DNA of 47,235 nucleotides from Defluviicoccus sp. (GTDB lineage: Bacteria; Pseudomonadota; Alphaproteobacteria; Rhodospirillales; Defluviicoccaceae): NCBI GenBank assembly GCA_029624735.1, contig JARSSM010000009.1:1-47235 (forward strand), in the 5' to 3' direction. This document shows positions 20,752 to 32,401 of the stretch, one piece after another; the stretch's first letter is position 1, and every line of letters begins with the position of its first letter. The translations under genes were made by a program, and so were the position numbers. The notes under the pieces were generated by a model. The model was not told where the DNA came from. It was given only the letters and a program-made list of their open reading frames with translations, and did no database searches.

Positions 20752-22023
20752 TCAGAAGTTTTCGCGCAGCCATTGACCAATCTTGCCCCAACGGCCGGCG
20801 GGCAGCTCGTCCGGCCGATAGTTGCCCTGCAGGCTCTCCCGGGCATGGCTGGCCGCGTAGCGCAACAGACCGATGCTGGTCGCAAACGCCGGCCCGCTGG
20901 CAGCCTCCGGCAAGCCCTCGAAGCGCTTCGGCTTGCCGATGCGAACCTGCTTGTCGAGGATCATGCCCGCCAGTTCGGGCGCGCCCGGAAGCTGACACCC
21001 GCCCCCCGTCAGCACCAGCCGCCGACCGGCGACACGGTCGAAACCGGCATCCTCCAGCCGTGCACGGATGATTTCGAAGATCTCCTCCATGCGCGGCCGG
21101 ATGATGTTCACCAGCAGGGCGCGTGGGACGTGGCCGAAATCGCCGCCGTTGTCGTCCGCCATTGGCGGCACCTCGACCATCTGGCGGTCGTCTGACGGCG
21201 ATGGCAGGCAGCTGCCGAACAGGGTCTTGATGCGCTCGGCCTGATGCATCGGCGTCGACAGGCCGCGGGCGATATCGCGGGTCACGTGGATGCCGCCGAC
21301 GGCGATGCTGTCGGTGTGCACCAGTTCGGAGTCGAAGAAGACCGAAACCGACGTCGTCCCGCCGCCCATGTCGATGAGCGTGACGCCGAGCGCCGTCTCG
21401 TCGTCGACGAGGCAGCCGAGCGCAGCGGCATAAGGTGAGACCGCCTTCGCCGCTACCTCCAGATGGCAGCGGCCGACGCAGGTGGCGAGGTTGCGCAGCG
21501 CGCCGGCGGGTGCCGTAATCACGTGCAGGTTGACACCCAGCCGCTGGCCGTACATGCCGCGCGGATCGCGCACGCCGCGGCAGCCGTCGATGCTGTAGCC
21601 GACCGGGATGGTGTGGATGATCTCGTGGTCCCCCGGCAGGGTGTGCGCATAGCCGGACGGATCGAGAATGCGGCGGACATCGTTGTCGCCGATCTCGTGG
21701 CCGGCGACCGAAATCTCGTAGGCGATCAGGCGCGACTGCGGCGTTCCCGCCGAGACGTTGATGACGACCTGACGGATGTTGTCGCCCGCCATCCGCTCGG
21801 CCGTCTCGACCGTCGAACGGATCGTCGCTTCCGCCGATTCGAGATCGACGAAAGTGCCGCTGCGCAAGCCGCGCGAAGCCTGATGACCGATACCGACGAC
21901 GCGGATCCCATCGGGCCCCGCCGCCTTGGCAATCAGACAGCAGACCTTGGTGGTGCCGACATCAAGCGCTGCGATGAAGCCATTGCGGCCTTTGAGCTGG
22001 GTCGTGCTGCGTTGCTGTTTCAC
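20752..22023 (-). CDS. ftsA: Cell division protein FtsA
   Basis: FtsA is an actin-like ATPase that tethers FtsZ to the membrane. The 423-aa protein has phosphate-1 FIAALDVGTTKVCCL (about 16-30), the SHS2-like 1C region, phosphate-2 LIDMGGGTTSVSVF, and the adenosine motif LTGGGCQLPG. The C-terminus (GKIGQWLRENF) is an amphipathic membrane-targeting helix. The start is GTG 22023 with TAGGA upstream. A 53-base, A+T-richer gap separates it from ftsQ, the first non-overlapping junction of the mur/fts run, so a separate start of transcription is possible here. Confidence 0.96.
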   Translation of the reverse strand: MKQQRSTTQLKGRNGFIAALDVGTTKVCCLIAKAAGPDGIRVVGIGHQASRGLRSGTFVDLESAEATIRSTVETAERMAGDNIRQVVINVSAGTPQSRLIAYEISVAGHEIGDNDVRRILDPSGYAHTLPGDHEIIHTIPVGYSIDGCRGVRDPRGMYGQRLGVNLHVITAPAGALRNLATCVGRCHLEVAAKAVSPYAAALGCLVDDETALGVTLIDMGGGTTSVSVFFDSELVHTDSIAVGGIHVTRDIARGLSTPMHQAERIKTLFGSCLPSPSDDRQMVEVPPMADDNGGDFGHVPRALLVNIIRPRMEEIFEIIRARLEDAGFDRVAGRRLVLTGGGCQLPGAPELAGMILDKQVRIGKPKRFEGLPEAASGPAFATSIGLLRYAASHARESLQGNYRPDELPAGRWGKIGQWLRENF

Positions 22024-22076
22024 TGACGATCCTACCCTCGACTAAATCCTTTAGAAACTTGAAATGCCTTAGTGTT

Positions 22077-22928
22077 TCAGCTGTTGCCGGCCTTGAGCGC
22101 CATCTCGTCGTCGCTTCCCTTGGGCGCCCGACGGATCACGACGCGGTCGGCAAGCCGCAGGTCGACTGTCTGAACGCCGCGATCGAGCAGGCGGTGCACC
22201 CGCTGGTACGCGGCCAGCCGATGCAGCGCGCCGGTCGGATCGTGGTCGGGCAGGCGGACCGTGATGCCGCCCTCAAGCGCGAGATCCCAGCGCCTGCGGC
22301 CAACCCAGACTGCCCCTTTCACACGCGGGCCGATCGTCTCTTCGCCAGCAAGCATCTCCCGCAACGCGACCGCCCGCTCCGGCGCGCCTTCGCCGACGAT
22401 GACGAGGAGCGTGTTGAACGCGGCGACGTCAGCACCGGCGATCGTTTCACCTGCAGCGTCGACCAGGGTAAAGGTGCCGTGCCGCTGCCAGAGTGCGACC
22501 GGCTTCCGCTCGATGATCCGGATCACGACGGTATCGGGCAGCACCCGTTCAACCGAGGCATCGCTGACCCACGGCAGGGCGATGATGCGCTGGCGCGCCG
22601 CGGTCAAGTCGACGCCGAGAATGGCGCTGCCGCGGTTGGCGCCGAGCGCCTTCAGGAGCTGCGCCCGCGGTGTCTGCACCCGGCCGACGACGAACACCTC
22701 GCGCACCTCGAAGCCGAGAGCCGCCGTCGCCGTCAACAGCGCCTCACGCGAGGCTTCAGCCGCGCGCACGAACGATCCCGTCTTCCAGCCCCATGCGGTC
22801 ACCGCGGCGATGGTGACCGCCACGGCGAGGACGCTGACTGCCGCCACCCGCCGGCTGCGCCAGAACGGAACGACGCGTTTGCGGCGTCCCCCCTTGCCCA
22901 AGGAGCCGAGGAACCATGGCGCCATCAT
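22077..22928 (-). CDS. ftsQ: Cell division protein FtsQ
   Basis: FtsQ is a bitopic divisome protein linking early and late division proteins. The 283-aa protein has a basic cytoplasmic N-terminus (GKGGRRKRVV) and one membrane helix at about 30-50 (VAAVSVLAVAVTIAAVTAWG). A POTRA domain follows (VREVFVVGRVQTPRAQLLKAL, about 94-165), then the beta domain. The ATG overlaps the ddl stop by four bases, indicating coupling. Confidence 0.93.
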   Translation of the reverse strand: MMAPWFLGSLGKGGRRKRVVPFWRSRRVAAVSVLAVAVTIAAVTAWGWKTGSFVRAAEASREALLTATAALGFEVREVFVVGRVQTPRAQLLKALGANRGSAILGVDLTAARQRIIALPWVSDASVERVLPDTVVIRIIERKPVALWQRHGTFTLVDAAGETIAGADVAAFNTLLVIVGEGAPERAVALREMLAGEETIGPRVKGAVWVGRRRWDLALEGGITVRLPDHDPTGALHRLAAYQRVHRLLDRGVQTVDLRLADRVVIRRAPKGSDDEMALKAGNS

Positions 22929-23827
22929 CGGTCGTACTCCGCCTGCTCGACGATCCAGGACACCAGATCCTTGAACGAAATGCCGGCGTGGGCCGCCTGT
23001 TCCGGCAACAGCGAGGTCGGCGTCATGCCGGGCTGGGTGTTGACCTCAAGAATGAACAGGCGATCGCCATCGAGCCGGAAATCCGCCCGCGACACGCCGC
23101 GGCAGCCCAGCGCCTGGTGCGCAGCAACGGCCAGGGCCAGCGCCTGATCGTAGACTTTAGCCGGCACCTGGGCGGGGATGACGTGGGTCGAGCCGCCGGC
23201 TGCGTACTTGGCGTCATAGTCATAGAAGCCGCGATCAGTGGCGATTTCCGTCACCGCGAGCGCCCGATCGCCCATCACCGCGACCGTGAGCTCACGGCCG
23301 GGAATGAAGCGCTCGACCATCACTGCCGCGCCGGCCGCCCAGCCTTCCGCTGAAGTCGGCACCGGGTCACCGGGGCGAATGATGCGCACACCGACGCTCG
23401 ATCCCTCGTTCAGCGGCTTCAAAACGTAAGGCCGCGGCAGGACGTCGCCCTTGGCGAGTTCGGCGGCAGAGACGATGCGGTGCTCGGCACAAGCGATGCC
23501 GGCATCCGCGAACAGCTGCTTCGCCATCGCCTTGTGCATCGCCAGCGCCGACGCCAGGAGGCCCGAATGCGTATAGGGGATGCGCAGCATGTTGAGGATG
23601 CCCTGCACGCAGCCATCCTCGCCGTAGCGGCCGTGCAAGGCGTTGAAGACGGCATCCGGCGCAGGCGTGAGCGCCGCGATCATGGCCGCGACGTCGCCGC
23701 CGGGATCGATCGTGCTGACCCGGTAGCCGGCCTCGGCCAAGCCGTTTGCTACCGCAGCGCCGCTCACCAGCGAGACCTCGCGCTCCGCGGAGGCTCCTCC
23801 CATCAGGACCGCGACCGACTTCATCAT
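22925..23827 (-). CDS. ddl: D-alanine--D-alanine ligase Ddl
   Basis: Ddl joins two D-alanines for the peptidoglycan stem peptide. The 300-aa ATP-grasp protein begins KSVAVLMGGASAEREVS. It has NALHGRYGEDGCVQG, the SSVGV nucleotide loop (about 155-160), and the C-terminal metal-binding ILEVNTQPGMT. The same frame stays open far upstream (to 25036) because of GC bias over murB; that extension is not real. ATG 23827 overlaps the murB stop (ATGA) and gives the standard family start; ATG 23824 is one codon later. Confidence 0.96.
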   Translation of the reverse strand: MMKSVAVLMGGASAEREVSLVSGAAVANGLAEAGYRVSTIDPGGDVAAMIAALTPAPDAVFNALHGRYGEDGCVQGILNMLRIPYTHSGLLASALAMHKAMAKQLFADAGIACAEHRIVSAAELAKGDVLPRPYVLKPLNEGSSVGVRIIRPGDPVPTSAEGWAAGAAVMVERFIPGRELTVAVMGDRALAVTEIATDRGFYDYDAKYAAGGSTHVIPAQVPAKVYDQALALAVAAHQALGCRGVSRADFRLDGDRLFILEVNTQPGMTPTSLLPEQAAHAGISFKDLVSWIVEQAEYDR

Positions 23828-24770
23828 TCGCGCCCTCCGACAGCCGCGCCGGCGCCGCCATGGACGCCGATCCTGCGGATTTCCCACTCCAGCCGGATGC
23901 CCGAGCTTTCGAAAACGCGGCGACGGACCTCTTCGCCCAGAGCTTCCAGGTCGGCAGCGCTCGCCGTCCCGGTGTTGATGAGGAAGTTGCAGTGCACCTT
24001 CGACACCTGCGCACCGCCGCGCACGAGGCCGCGGCAGCCGGCCCGGTCGATCAGCTCCCAGGCCTTGGCGTCCGGCGGATTGGCAAACGTGCTGCCGCCG
24101 GTGCGGGCGCGGACCGGCTGCGAGCCCTCGCGGGCGCGGCGGATTTCCTCGATGCGCTCCCTGATGGCGTGCGGATCGGCGCGCCGGCCCTGCAGGCGGG
24201 CAGCGAGGAAGATCGAGGTTTCCGGCACTCCGCAGCGGCGGTAGGCGAAGCCGAGGTCGGCTGCACTCACCGTGCGGATCTGACCCGCAGCGTCGAGCAC
24301 CGTCGCCTGCAGCACCACATCCTTCATCTCGCCGCCATACGCGCCTGCGTTCATGCGCAAGGCGCCGCCGATGGTGCCAGGAATGCCGCTCAGGAATTCG
24401 AGCCCGCCGAGGCCCTCTGTGCAGGCGGCAAGCGCGACGTTGAGATCGAGAGCAGCGGCGCCGGTCTCGAGAACGTCCCCTTGCGCCGCAATCGTGGCAA
24501 AGGCCCGGCCCAGTCGGATGACCACACCCGGCACGCCGCCGTCGCGCACCAGCAAGTTGGAGCCGACGCCGATCACCGTCACCGCGACGTCGGCCGGCTT
24601 GGCCGCGAGAAAGGCTGCGAGATCCTCGGCATCGGCGGGGCGGAACACCACTTCCGCCGGCCCGCCGACGCGGAACCAGGTGATCGGCGCCAGCGGCACG
24701 TTTGCGCTGTAACGGCCGCGCACGACCGGCAGGCGATCGAGCAGGCTCTCGGTCTTGCGTTGCGTTGCCA

Positions 24771-24774
<4 letters not shown>
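23824..24774 (-). CDS. murB: UDP-N-acetylenolpyruvoylglucosamine reductase MurB
   Basis: MurB reduces the enolpyruvyl group to make UDP-MurNAc, using FAD and NADPH. The 316-aa protein shows the FAD-binding stretch [34 protein letters not shown] and [20 protein letters not shown]. The C-terminal substrate-binding part has GSTFANPPD and [10 protein letters not shown] type I MurB is likely. The frame is open to 25068, but ATG 24774 overlaps the murC stop by four bases and matches the family start. Confidence 0.96.
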
Positions 24775-26200
<1,426 letters not shown>

Positions 26201-26204
<4 letters not shown>

Positions 26205-27343
26205 GCTGTCCCCCTCCCAGTGGCGAGATCGAGCTGCGGGCGCCGCGCCGTCGCCATGACGAGATCGGCCAAGCGGTCGCCCGCATCCGGGATGCCGACC
26301 GCGCGGCTCTTTGCCGCCAGTGCCGCAAGCGCGTCCGGCGCGCCCAGCAGCGCCACCAGCTCCCCGGCAAGCCGCTCCGCGGTTAAGCCTGCTTCCGTCA
26401 TTGCAACGGCGGCCCCGGCAGCAGCCAGGGCTTGCGCGTTCGCGGCCTGATGGTCATCGGTGGCGTAAGGATAGGGAATGAGGATGGCGGGCCGGCCGAC
26501 GGTCGTGAGCTCGGCCACGGTCGAGGCACCGGCGCGCGCAATGACGAGATGCGCGGCGGTCAGGCGCGAAGGTACGTTGTCGAAGAACGTCGCCAGGTCG
26601 GCGGCGACGGCGAGCTCCGCATACGCGCTGCGCACCGCTTCGAGATCCTCCGGCCGGCACTGCTGGCTGATGGCAAGGCGGCGGCGCAGGTCCGACGGCA
26701 GAAGGCCGATGGCCGCCGGCACCAGCGTGCTTAACACCCGCGCGCCTTGGCTGCCGCCGAGAACGAGGAGGCGAACGGCACCGTCAGCGGCGGGCGCCGG
26801 GTAGAACTGCCGCTCAAGCCCGGCGAACGCCGGCCGGACCGGCATGCCGGTGCGAACCAGCTTGGCCGCCGCCGCGGCCGGCAGATGCGCGAGCTTCTCG
26901 AATGCGGTCGCAATCCTCGCCACCCGGCCGGCAAGCAGGCGGTTGGCACGGCCGAGCACAGCGTTCTGCTCGTGAACGAGGCTCGGGCAGCCAAGCCAGC
27001 ACGCCGCCAGCACGGTCGGCAGCGACGCATAGCCGCCGAAGCCGACCACGGCATCGGGCGACAGCCGGCGCAGGCGGAGCAAGGCCTGCACGAGGCCCAA
27101 GCCAAGATCGACGATGCTGCGCAGCCGCGCCACGATGCCGAGCCCGGCGATGCCGCCGGCGCGGATCCGGCACACCTCGACGCCGGCCAGGGCGCCGCCG
27201 AAGCTGCCGCCGCGCCGATCGGTGAATAACACCGTCCGGGCGCCGCGCGCGGCAAGCGCTGCCGCCAGTGCCTCGGCAGGGAAGATGTGCCCGCCGGTGC
27301 CGCCGGCAGCCAGCACGATGAGCGGCCAGGGCGCGCCGTTCAT
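26201..27343 (-). CDS. murG: Undecaprenyldiphospho-muramoylpentapeptide GlcNAc-transferase MurG
   Basis: MurG converts lipid I to lipid II at the inner face of the membrane. This GT-B enzyme is 380 aa long, with the G-loop [17 protein letters not shown] (about 11-27), [11 protein letters not shown], the second G-loop [13 protein letters not shown], and [30 protein letters not shown], which binds UDP-GlcNAc. It overlaps both neighbours by four bases (ATGA). Confidence 0.96.
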
Positions 27344-28464
27344 GGCACCTCCCCCGTGTTCGGCCGCTCGCGCGTCAGGGCGAGAACCATGCCCATCGCC
27401 CAGGCGAGCGCGATCGTTGCCGACCCGCCGTAGGAGATGAAGGGCAGCGTGATCCCTTTCGGCGGGATCAGGTGCAGCGTCGAAGCCATGTTCATCAGCG
27501 CCTGCGCACCGAACAGGGCCGCCAGGCTGGCGGTGGCAAGCACGGCAAACAGATCGTGCCCCTTCAGTGCGCGCCCGAGCGCCTTCAGGACGACCAACGC
27601 GAACAGGAACACGATGACCAGGCAGGCAAGCAGGCCCATCTCCTCCCCGGCAACGGCAAAGATGAAGTCGGCATGGGCGTCCGGGAGCACTTCCTTCACC
27701 CGGCCCTCGCCGGGGCCGCGGCCGAAGAAGCCACCGGAGCGGAACGCCTCCAACGCGCTTGCAACCTGGAAACCGTCGCCAGTAGCCGGGTTGAGGAAAT
27801 GATCGACACGGTCACGGACGTGGCCGAACATCATGTAGGCGAAGACGCCTCCGCCCAGGAACAGCATCGCCAGCAGCCCGACCAGCACCAGCGGGCAGCC
27901 GGCAAGGAACACCTGCACCGACCACGCACCTAGCATCAGGACGCTGGTGCCGATATCCGGCTGGCGCGCGAGCACGGCGACCACCGCGATCAGGAGAGCA
28001 GTGCCGAGGGCATAGCCGCCATAGGTACCGGTCAGACGGGCACGGCTGAACAGCCACGCACAGGCAACCGCGAAGGCCGGTTTCAGGAACTCCGACGGCT
28101 GCAGCGAAATCCCGCCAACACTAAGCCAGCGCCGTGCTCCCTTCACCTCCGCGCCAAAAAACAGCGTCGCCACCGTAAGAGCGAAGAACAGGGCAAACAT
28201 GAGCGACGCTGTGCGCTGTACGCCCGTGGGTGACATCAGGGATGTCAGCACCAGGACGACGAGCGACAACGGCAGGTAAATGGCCTGGCGGCGGGCGAAG
28301 TAGAATGGATCGAGGTCCAGCCGGTCGGCCACGGCGGGCGAAGCCGCCATGGTCAGCACGATCCCGATCGCCGCCAGCAGCAACAGCGTGATCAGCGCCC
28401 AGCGGTCGACTTCCCACCACCAGCGGCTCAAGAGACTGGTATCGGAGCGCGCAAACAGGCTCAT
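27340..28464 (-). CDS. ftsW: Peptidoglycan glycosyltransferase FtsW
   Basis: FtsW is a SEDS-family polymerase that works with FtsI to build septal peptidoglycan. The 374-aa protein has about ten membrane helices. It carries SEDS hallmarks: GGISLQPSEFLKPAF (about 117-131), RQPDIGTSVLML, and a C-terminal IPPKGITLPFISYGGSA. The periplasmic loop with GEGRVKEVLPDAHADFIFAV is also typical. Coupled to murD upstream and murG downstream by four-base overlaps. Confidence 0.96.
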   Translation of the reverse strand: MSLFARSDTSLLSRWWWEVDRWALITLLLLAAIGIVLTMAASPAVADRLDLDPFYFARRQAIYLPLSLVVLVLTSLMSPTGVQRTASLMFALFFALTVATLFFGAEVKGARRWLSVGGISLQPSEFLKPAFAVACAWLFSRARLTGTYGGYALGTALLIAVVAVLARQPDIGTSVLMLGAWSVQVFLAGCPLVLVGLLAMLFLGGGVFAYMMFGHVRDRVDHFLNPATGDGFQVASALEAFRSGGFFGRGPGEGRVKEVLPDAHADFIFAVAGEEMGLLACLVIVFLFALVVLKALGRALKGHDLFAVLATASLAALFGAQALMNMASTLHLIPPKGITLPFISYGGSATIALAWAMGMVLALTRERPNTGEVP

Positions 28465-29852
28465 CGCTGCAACTCTCCAACCAAGGTTCGGAAAACGTCA
28501 CCGCGGTGCTCAAAGCTGCGGAACTGATCGAAGGATGCGCACGCCGGCGACAACAGAACCACCGGCTGCGCTGCCCCTTCAGCGCGGCTGCGATCGGCCC
28601 ATGCCGCACGCGCCGCCGCCGCGACCGCCTGCGCAAGCGTACCGCAGCGCTGCACCGGCACTTTGCCCGCGAGCGTGGCAGCAAAATCGGCCTCCGCCTC
28701 ACCGATCAGGAAGGCTGCACGCACCGGGGCCAAGTTGGGCTCGATTCCCTCGAGCCCCCCTTCCTTCGGCCTGCCGCCGGCAATCCAGTAGATCGCTTCG
28801 TAACAGGCGAGCGCGCGGACCGCGGCATCGACGTTGGTCGCCTTGCTGTCGTTGACGAACAGGACGCCGTCAATCACAGCGATTCGCTCCTGCCGGTGGG
28901 CAAGGCCGGGAAACGATGCGATCGCTTCCGCAGCGGCCGAATGGGAAACGCCGAGCGCGAGAGCAGCAGCCAGCGCCGCCGCCGCATTCTGGGCGTTGTG
29001 GACGCCGGGCAGCGCCTTTGCTGCCGCCAAGTCGAGGACAGCCCGGTGCGCGCCGGCGCGGTCGTCGTAGAGGGTACCGTCAAGCGCATAGACGCCACCC
29101 GGCACGGCTGTCTGGCCCGAGATAAAGACAACCCGCCTCCGGCCCGAGGCCGCAATCGTGCGCCCGATTCGCCGGCACGCGGCGTCATCAGCGCCTACGA
29201 TCGCTGTCGCCGATGGCCCGCCGTCGCGGAAAATGGCTGTCTTGGCGGCGATATAACCCTCCATCCCTCCGTGCCGGCCAAGGTGGTCCGGCGAGATGTT
29301 GAGAAGCAGGGCGGTATTAAACACTAAGTTTGGCGTTAGCTCCAACTGATATGATGACATCTCCAAAACATAGACAGATGTGGGATCCAGTGCGTCGAGC
29401 GCGAGAATGGGCGTTCCTAAATTGCCGCCTACGGCACAGCGCCGGCCCGCCGCCTGGAGGATGTGGCCGATCAGCGCCGTCGTCGTCGACTTGCCGTTTG
29501 TCCCTGTAATTCCGACGCATTCGGCCCTGATCCCGGCGCGTGCCAGAAGCTCGCCGTCGCCGATGACCGGGCAGCCGGCCTGCCGCGCCCGCGCGACGAC
29601 CGGATGCGGCTGCGGGTGCGTGTGCGGAATTCCCGGACTCAAAATCAGCGCTGCGGCCGAAGCGAGGTCAGCCCCGGCGAGATCGAGCAGCGGAATGCCG
29701 GCCGAATCGGCAGTCCCCCGGGCGGCCGCGCTGTCATCCCAAGCCCAGACCGACTTGCCGGAGGCGATCAGCGCGCGGCAGGCGGCAAGCCCGCTGATGC
29801 CAAGACCCAGCACCGCATATGGTTTGTCCGGAAGGGCATGAAGTGGGATCAA
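28461..29852 (-). CDS. murD: UDP-N-acetylmuramoylalanine--D-glutamate ligase MurD
   Basis: MurD adds D-glutamate to UDP-MurNAc-L-Ala. The 463-aa protein has the N-terminal AVLGLGISGLAACRAL, the P-loop GITGTNGKSTTTALI (about 116-130), NISPDHLGRHG, VNDSKATNVDAAVRAL, and the C-terminal LLSPACASFDQF motif. It follows mraY after 12 bases, one of the few junctions without overlap. A short segment near 29310-29370 is more A+T-rich than its surroundings but the frame and protein motifs stay intact. Confidence 0.96.
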   Translation of the reverse strand: MIPLHALPDKPYAVLGLGISGLAACRALIASGKSVWAWDDSAAARGTADSAGIPLLDLAGADLASAAALILSPGIPHTHPQPHPVVARARQAGCPVIGDGELLARAGIRAECVGITGTNGKSTTTALIGHILQAAGRRCAVGGNLGTPILALDALDPTSVYVLEMSSYQLELTPNLVFNTALLLNISPDHLGRHGGMEGYIAAKTAIFRDGGPSATAIVGADDAACRRIGRTIAASGRRRVVFISGQTAVPGGVYALDGTLYDDRAGAHRAVLDLAAAKALPGVHNAQNAAAALAAALALGVSHSAAAEAIASFPGLAHRQERIAVIDGVLFVNDSKATNVDAAVRALACYEAIYWIAGGRPKEGGLEGIEPNLAPVRAAFLIGEAEADFAATLAGKVPVQRCGTLAQAVAAAARAAWADRSRAEGAAQPVVLLSPACASFDQFRSFEHRGDVFRTLVGELQR

Positions 29853-29864
29853 CCGAACGCCCTT

Positions 29865-30953
29865 TCATCGCAGCTTCAGGCTCGACAGGCCGATCAGGGC
29901 GAGAATCGAGGCGATGATCCAGAAGCGGATCACGATCGTCGATTCAGCCCAGCCCAGCTTCTCGAAGTGATGGTGCAGCGGCGCCATGCGGAAGACCCGC
30001 TTGCCGGTGAGCTTGAACGAGATCACCTGGACGATCACGGAGACCGCTTCCAACACGAACAGGCCGCCCACGATCGCGAGCACGACCTCGTGCTTGGTGA
30101 TGACACTAATTGCGCCAAGCGCGCCGCCCAGCGCGAGTGAGCCGGTGTCGCCCATGAACACCTTTGCCGGCGGGGCGTTGAACCACAAGAAACCGAGCCC
30201 GCTGCCGACCAGCGCGCCGCAGAAGACGGCGAGTTCGCCGGAGCCGGGCACGTAACGGATCTGCAGGTATGAGGCGAAGACGGAATTGCCGACGAGGTAG
30301 GCGATCAGCGCGAACACGCCGGCGACGATCATCACCGGCACGATGGCGAGGCCGTCGAGGCCATCGGTCAGGTTGACCGCGTTCGAGGCGCCGACGATGA
30401 CAAGAATGACAAACGGAATGAAGAAGAAGCCGAGATCGACCAGCACCAGCTTCAGGAACGGGAACACCAGCATGTTCTGCAGTGCCGCCGGCGAGAGCGC
30501 CGTCACCCACAGGGCGGCGCTGCCGGCGATGATGATCTGCAAGATCAGCTTGGCGCGGCCGGGGAGACCGCCGCTGGAGCGGCGCACGACCTTGCGGTAG
30601 TCGTCGAGGAAGCCGATGGCGCCGAAACTCACGGTGACGAACAGCGCCACCCAGATGAAGCCGTTGCGCAGATCCGCCCACAACAGCGTTGAGAGCGTCA
30701 TCGCCATCAAGATGAGAAAGCCGCCCATCGTCGGCGTGCCGCGCTTGGTCAGGAGATGGCTTTCCGGACCATCGTCGCGAATCGGCTGCCCGCCCCGCTG
30801 CCGGCTTCGCAGCAACCGGATCAGCCCCGGTCCGGCGAGGAAACTCACCACGAGAGCGGTCATGACCGCGCCGCCAGAGCGGAACGTGAGGTAGCGGAAG
30901 ACATTGAACGCAGCGAACTGGTCTGCGAGCGGAACGAGAAGATGAAACAACAT
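29865..30953 (-). CDS. mraY: Phospho-N-acetylmuramoyl-pentapeptide transferase MraY
   Basis: MraY moves phospho-MurNAc-pentapeptide onto undecaprenyl phosphate, making lipid I. The 362-aa protein has ten membrane helices, the Asp pair in [10 protein letters not shown] (about 115-124), [11 protein letters not shown], the [12 protein letters not shown] loop and the HHHFE histidine motif near residue 325. It starts two bases after the murF stop. Confidence 0.97.
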   Translation of the reverse strand: MLFHLLVPLADQFAAFNVFRYLTFRSGGAVMTALVVSFLAGPGLIRLLRSRQRGGQPIRDDGPESHLLTKRGTPTMGGFLILMAMTLSTLLWADLRNGFIWVALFVTVSFGAIGFLDDYRKVVRRSSGGLPGRAKLILQIIIAGSAALWVTALSPAALQNMLVFPFLKLVLVDLGFFFIPFVILVIVGASNAVNLTDGLDGLAIVPVMIVAGVFALIAYLVGNSVFASYLQIRYVPGSGELAVFCGALVGSGLGFLWFNAPPAKVFMGDTGSLALGGALGAISVITKHEVVLAIVGGLFVLEAVSVIVQVISFKLTGKRVFRMAPLHHHFEKLGWAESTIVIRFWIIASILALIGLSSLKLR

Positions 30954-30955
30954 CG

Positions 30956-32401
30956 TCAGACCTCGCTCCTGTCGCGTTTGCTGCCGTGCTCACCACCTTC
31001 GCTGCCGTAGCCGCGCAGGGCCTTCACGACAGCGCCCATGCGGCTGCCGGCGGATCCCTTGACCAACACCACGTCGCCCGGCTTGACGGCCGCGCATACC
31101 AAGGGCGAAAGCGCTGCCGAATCAGGCGCATGAGCGCCGCAACGGCCCGCGGGAAGCGCCGCAACCAGGTGCTCCATCGCGACGCCACAGGCGAATACAA
31201 GGTCGGCGTGGTTTTCGAGCAGCGGATCGGCGAGCGCGGCGTGCAGGTGGCCGCTCTCCTCGCCGAGTTCCAACATGTCGCCCAGAACGGCGATGCGACG
31301 GCCGCCCGCTTCCGGCACAGTCCGCCCGAGCACGTCGAACGCTGCAGCCATCGAAGCCGGACTGGCGTTGTAGCTGTCGTCGATGACGATCAGGCGCCCG
31401 TCCGGCCAATCGAGCTCGATACGGCCGCCGCGACCGGTAACGGGAGCCGCCGAGGCGAGCGCCTTGGCGGCAGCGCTCACATCCGCGCCTGCCGCTCTGA
31501 CAGCGGCCAGCACGCACAGGCTGTTGTCGATCCAGTGGCGGCCGGGCAAGTTGATGCGATAGGCGACGTCCCTGCCCGCGACGCTGGCCCTGACCGTGCT
31601 GCCAGCCGCATCCGCCACTGCCGACACCAGGTGAACATCGGCCGAAGCGTTGCGCCCAAAAGAGAGAACGTCCAGCCGCCGTTCGCGCGCCGCCACTGCG
31701 AGGCGGTCATAGAAGGGTGTGTCGTGGTTGAGGACGGCAATGCCACCGGCCTCGACGCCGACCAAAATCTCCGCCTTGGCATCGGCGATCGCGGCCAGCG
31801 ACGGGAAGTTGCCGCGATGCGCGGGCGCGATGGCGGTGATCACGGCGACGTGCGGGCGCGCCAGCAGCGACAGCGGCTCGATTTCACCGGCATGGTTCAT
31901 ACCCATTTCCAGAACGGCGAAGGCGGGCGAGCGCGGCAGCCGGGCGAGGCTCAGCGGCAGGCCCCAGTGATTGTTGAGATTGCCGGCGCTGGCCGACGTC
32001 GGCCCCTGCTCCGTCAGGACGTGCCGCAGCGCCTCCTTGACGCCGGTCTTGCCGACACTGCCGGTGATCCCGATCACGCGTGCGTGCGTACGTTCCCGGG
32101 CCGCACGCGCAAGAGCGCGCAGGCCATCAAGCGTATCTGCGACCACGACCAGCCGCGCTTCATCGGCAAGGCCATCCGGCACCCGCTCGACCAGTGCCGC
32201 CGCGGCGCCTTGCGCCAACGCCCGGCCGGCATAATCGGCGCCATCGAAGTTGGGTCCGCGCAAGGCAACAAACAGATCACCGGCGACGAGAGTCCGGGTA
32301 TCGATCGAAACTCCGCTCGCTTGCCAAGCGGCTCCCTGTGCCCGACCGCCGGTCGCCGCCAGCACTTCGGCCGCCGTCCACAACGCTGGTGCCGCGCTCA
32401 T
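30956..32401 (-). CDS. murF: UDP-MurNAc-tripeptide--D-alanyl-D-alanine ligase MurF
   Basis: MurF adds the D-Ala-D-Ala dipeptide, completing the pentapeptide precursor. The 481-aa protein has [16 protein letters not shown] in the substrate domain, the P-loop [15 protein letters not shown] (about 114-128), [11 protein letters not shown] and the C-terminal [14 protein letters not shown]. The last 20 residues ([16 protein letters not shown] end) are hydrophilic and probably variable. It overlaps murE by four bases. Confidence 0.96.
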   Translation of the reverse strand: MSAAPALWTAAEVLAATGGRAQGAAWQASGVSIDTRTLVAGDLFVALRGPNFDGADYAGRALAQGAAAALVERVPDGLADEARLVVVADTLDGLRALARAARERTHARVIGITGSVGKTGVKEALRHVLTEQGPTSASAGNLNNHWGLPLSLARLPRSPAFAVLEMGMNHAGEIEPLSLLARPHVAVITAIAPAHRGNFPSLAAIADAKAEILVGVEAGGIAVLNHDTPFYDRLAVAARERRLDVLSFGRNASADVHLVSAVADAAGSTVRASVAGRDVAYRINLPGRHWIDNSLCVLAAVRAAGADVSAAAKALASAAPVTGRGGRIELDWPDGRLIVIDDSYNASPASMAAAFDVLGRTVPEAGGRRIAVLGDMLELGEESGHLHAALADPLLENHADLVFACGVAMEHLVAALPAGRCGAHAPDSAALSPLVCAAVKPGDVVLVKGSAGSRMGAVVKALRGYGSEGGEHGSKRDRSEV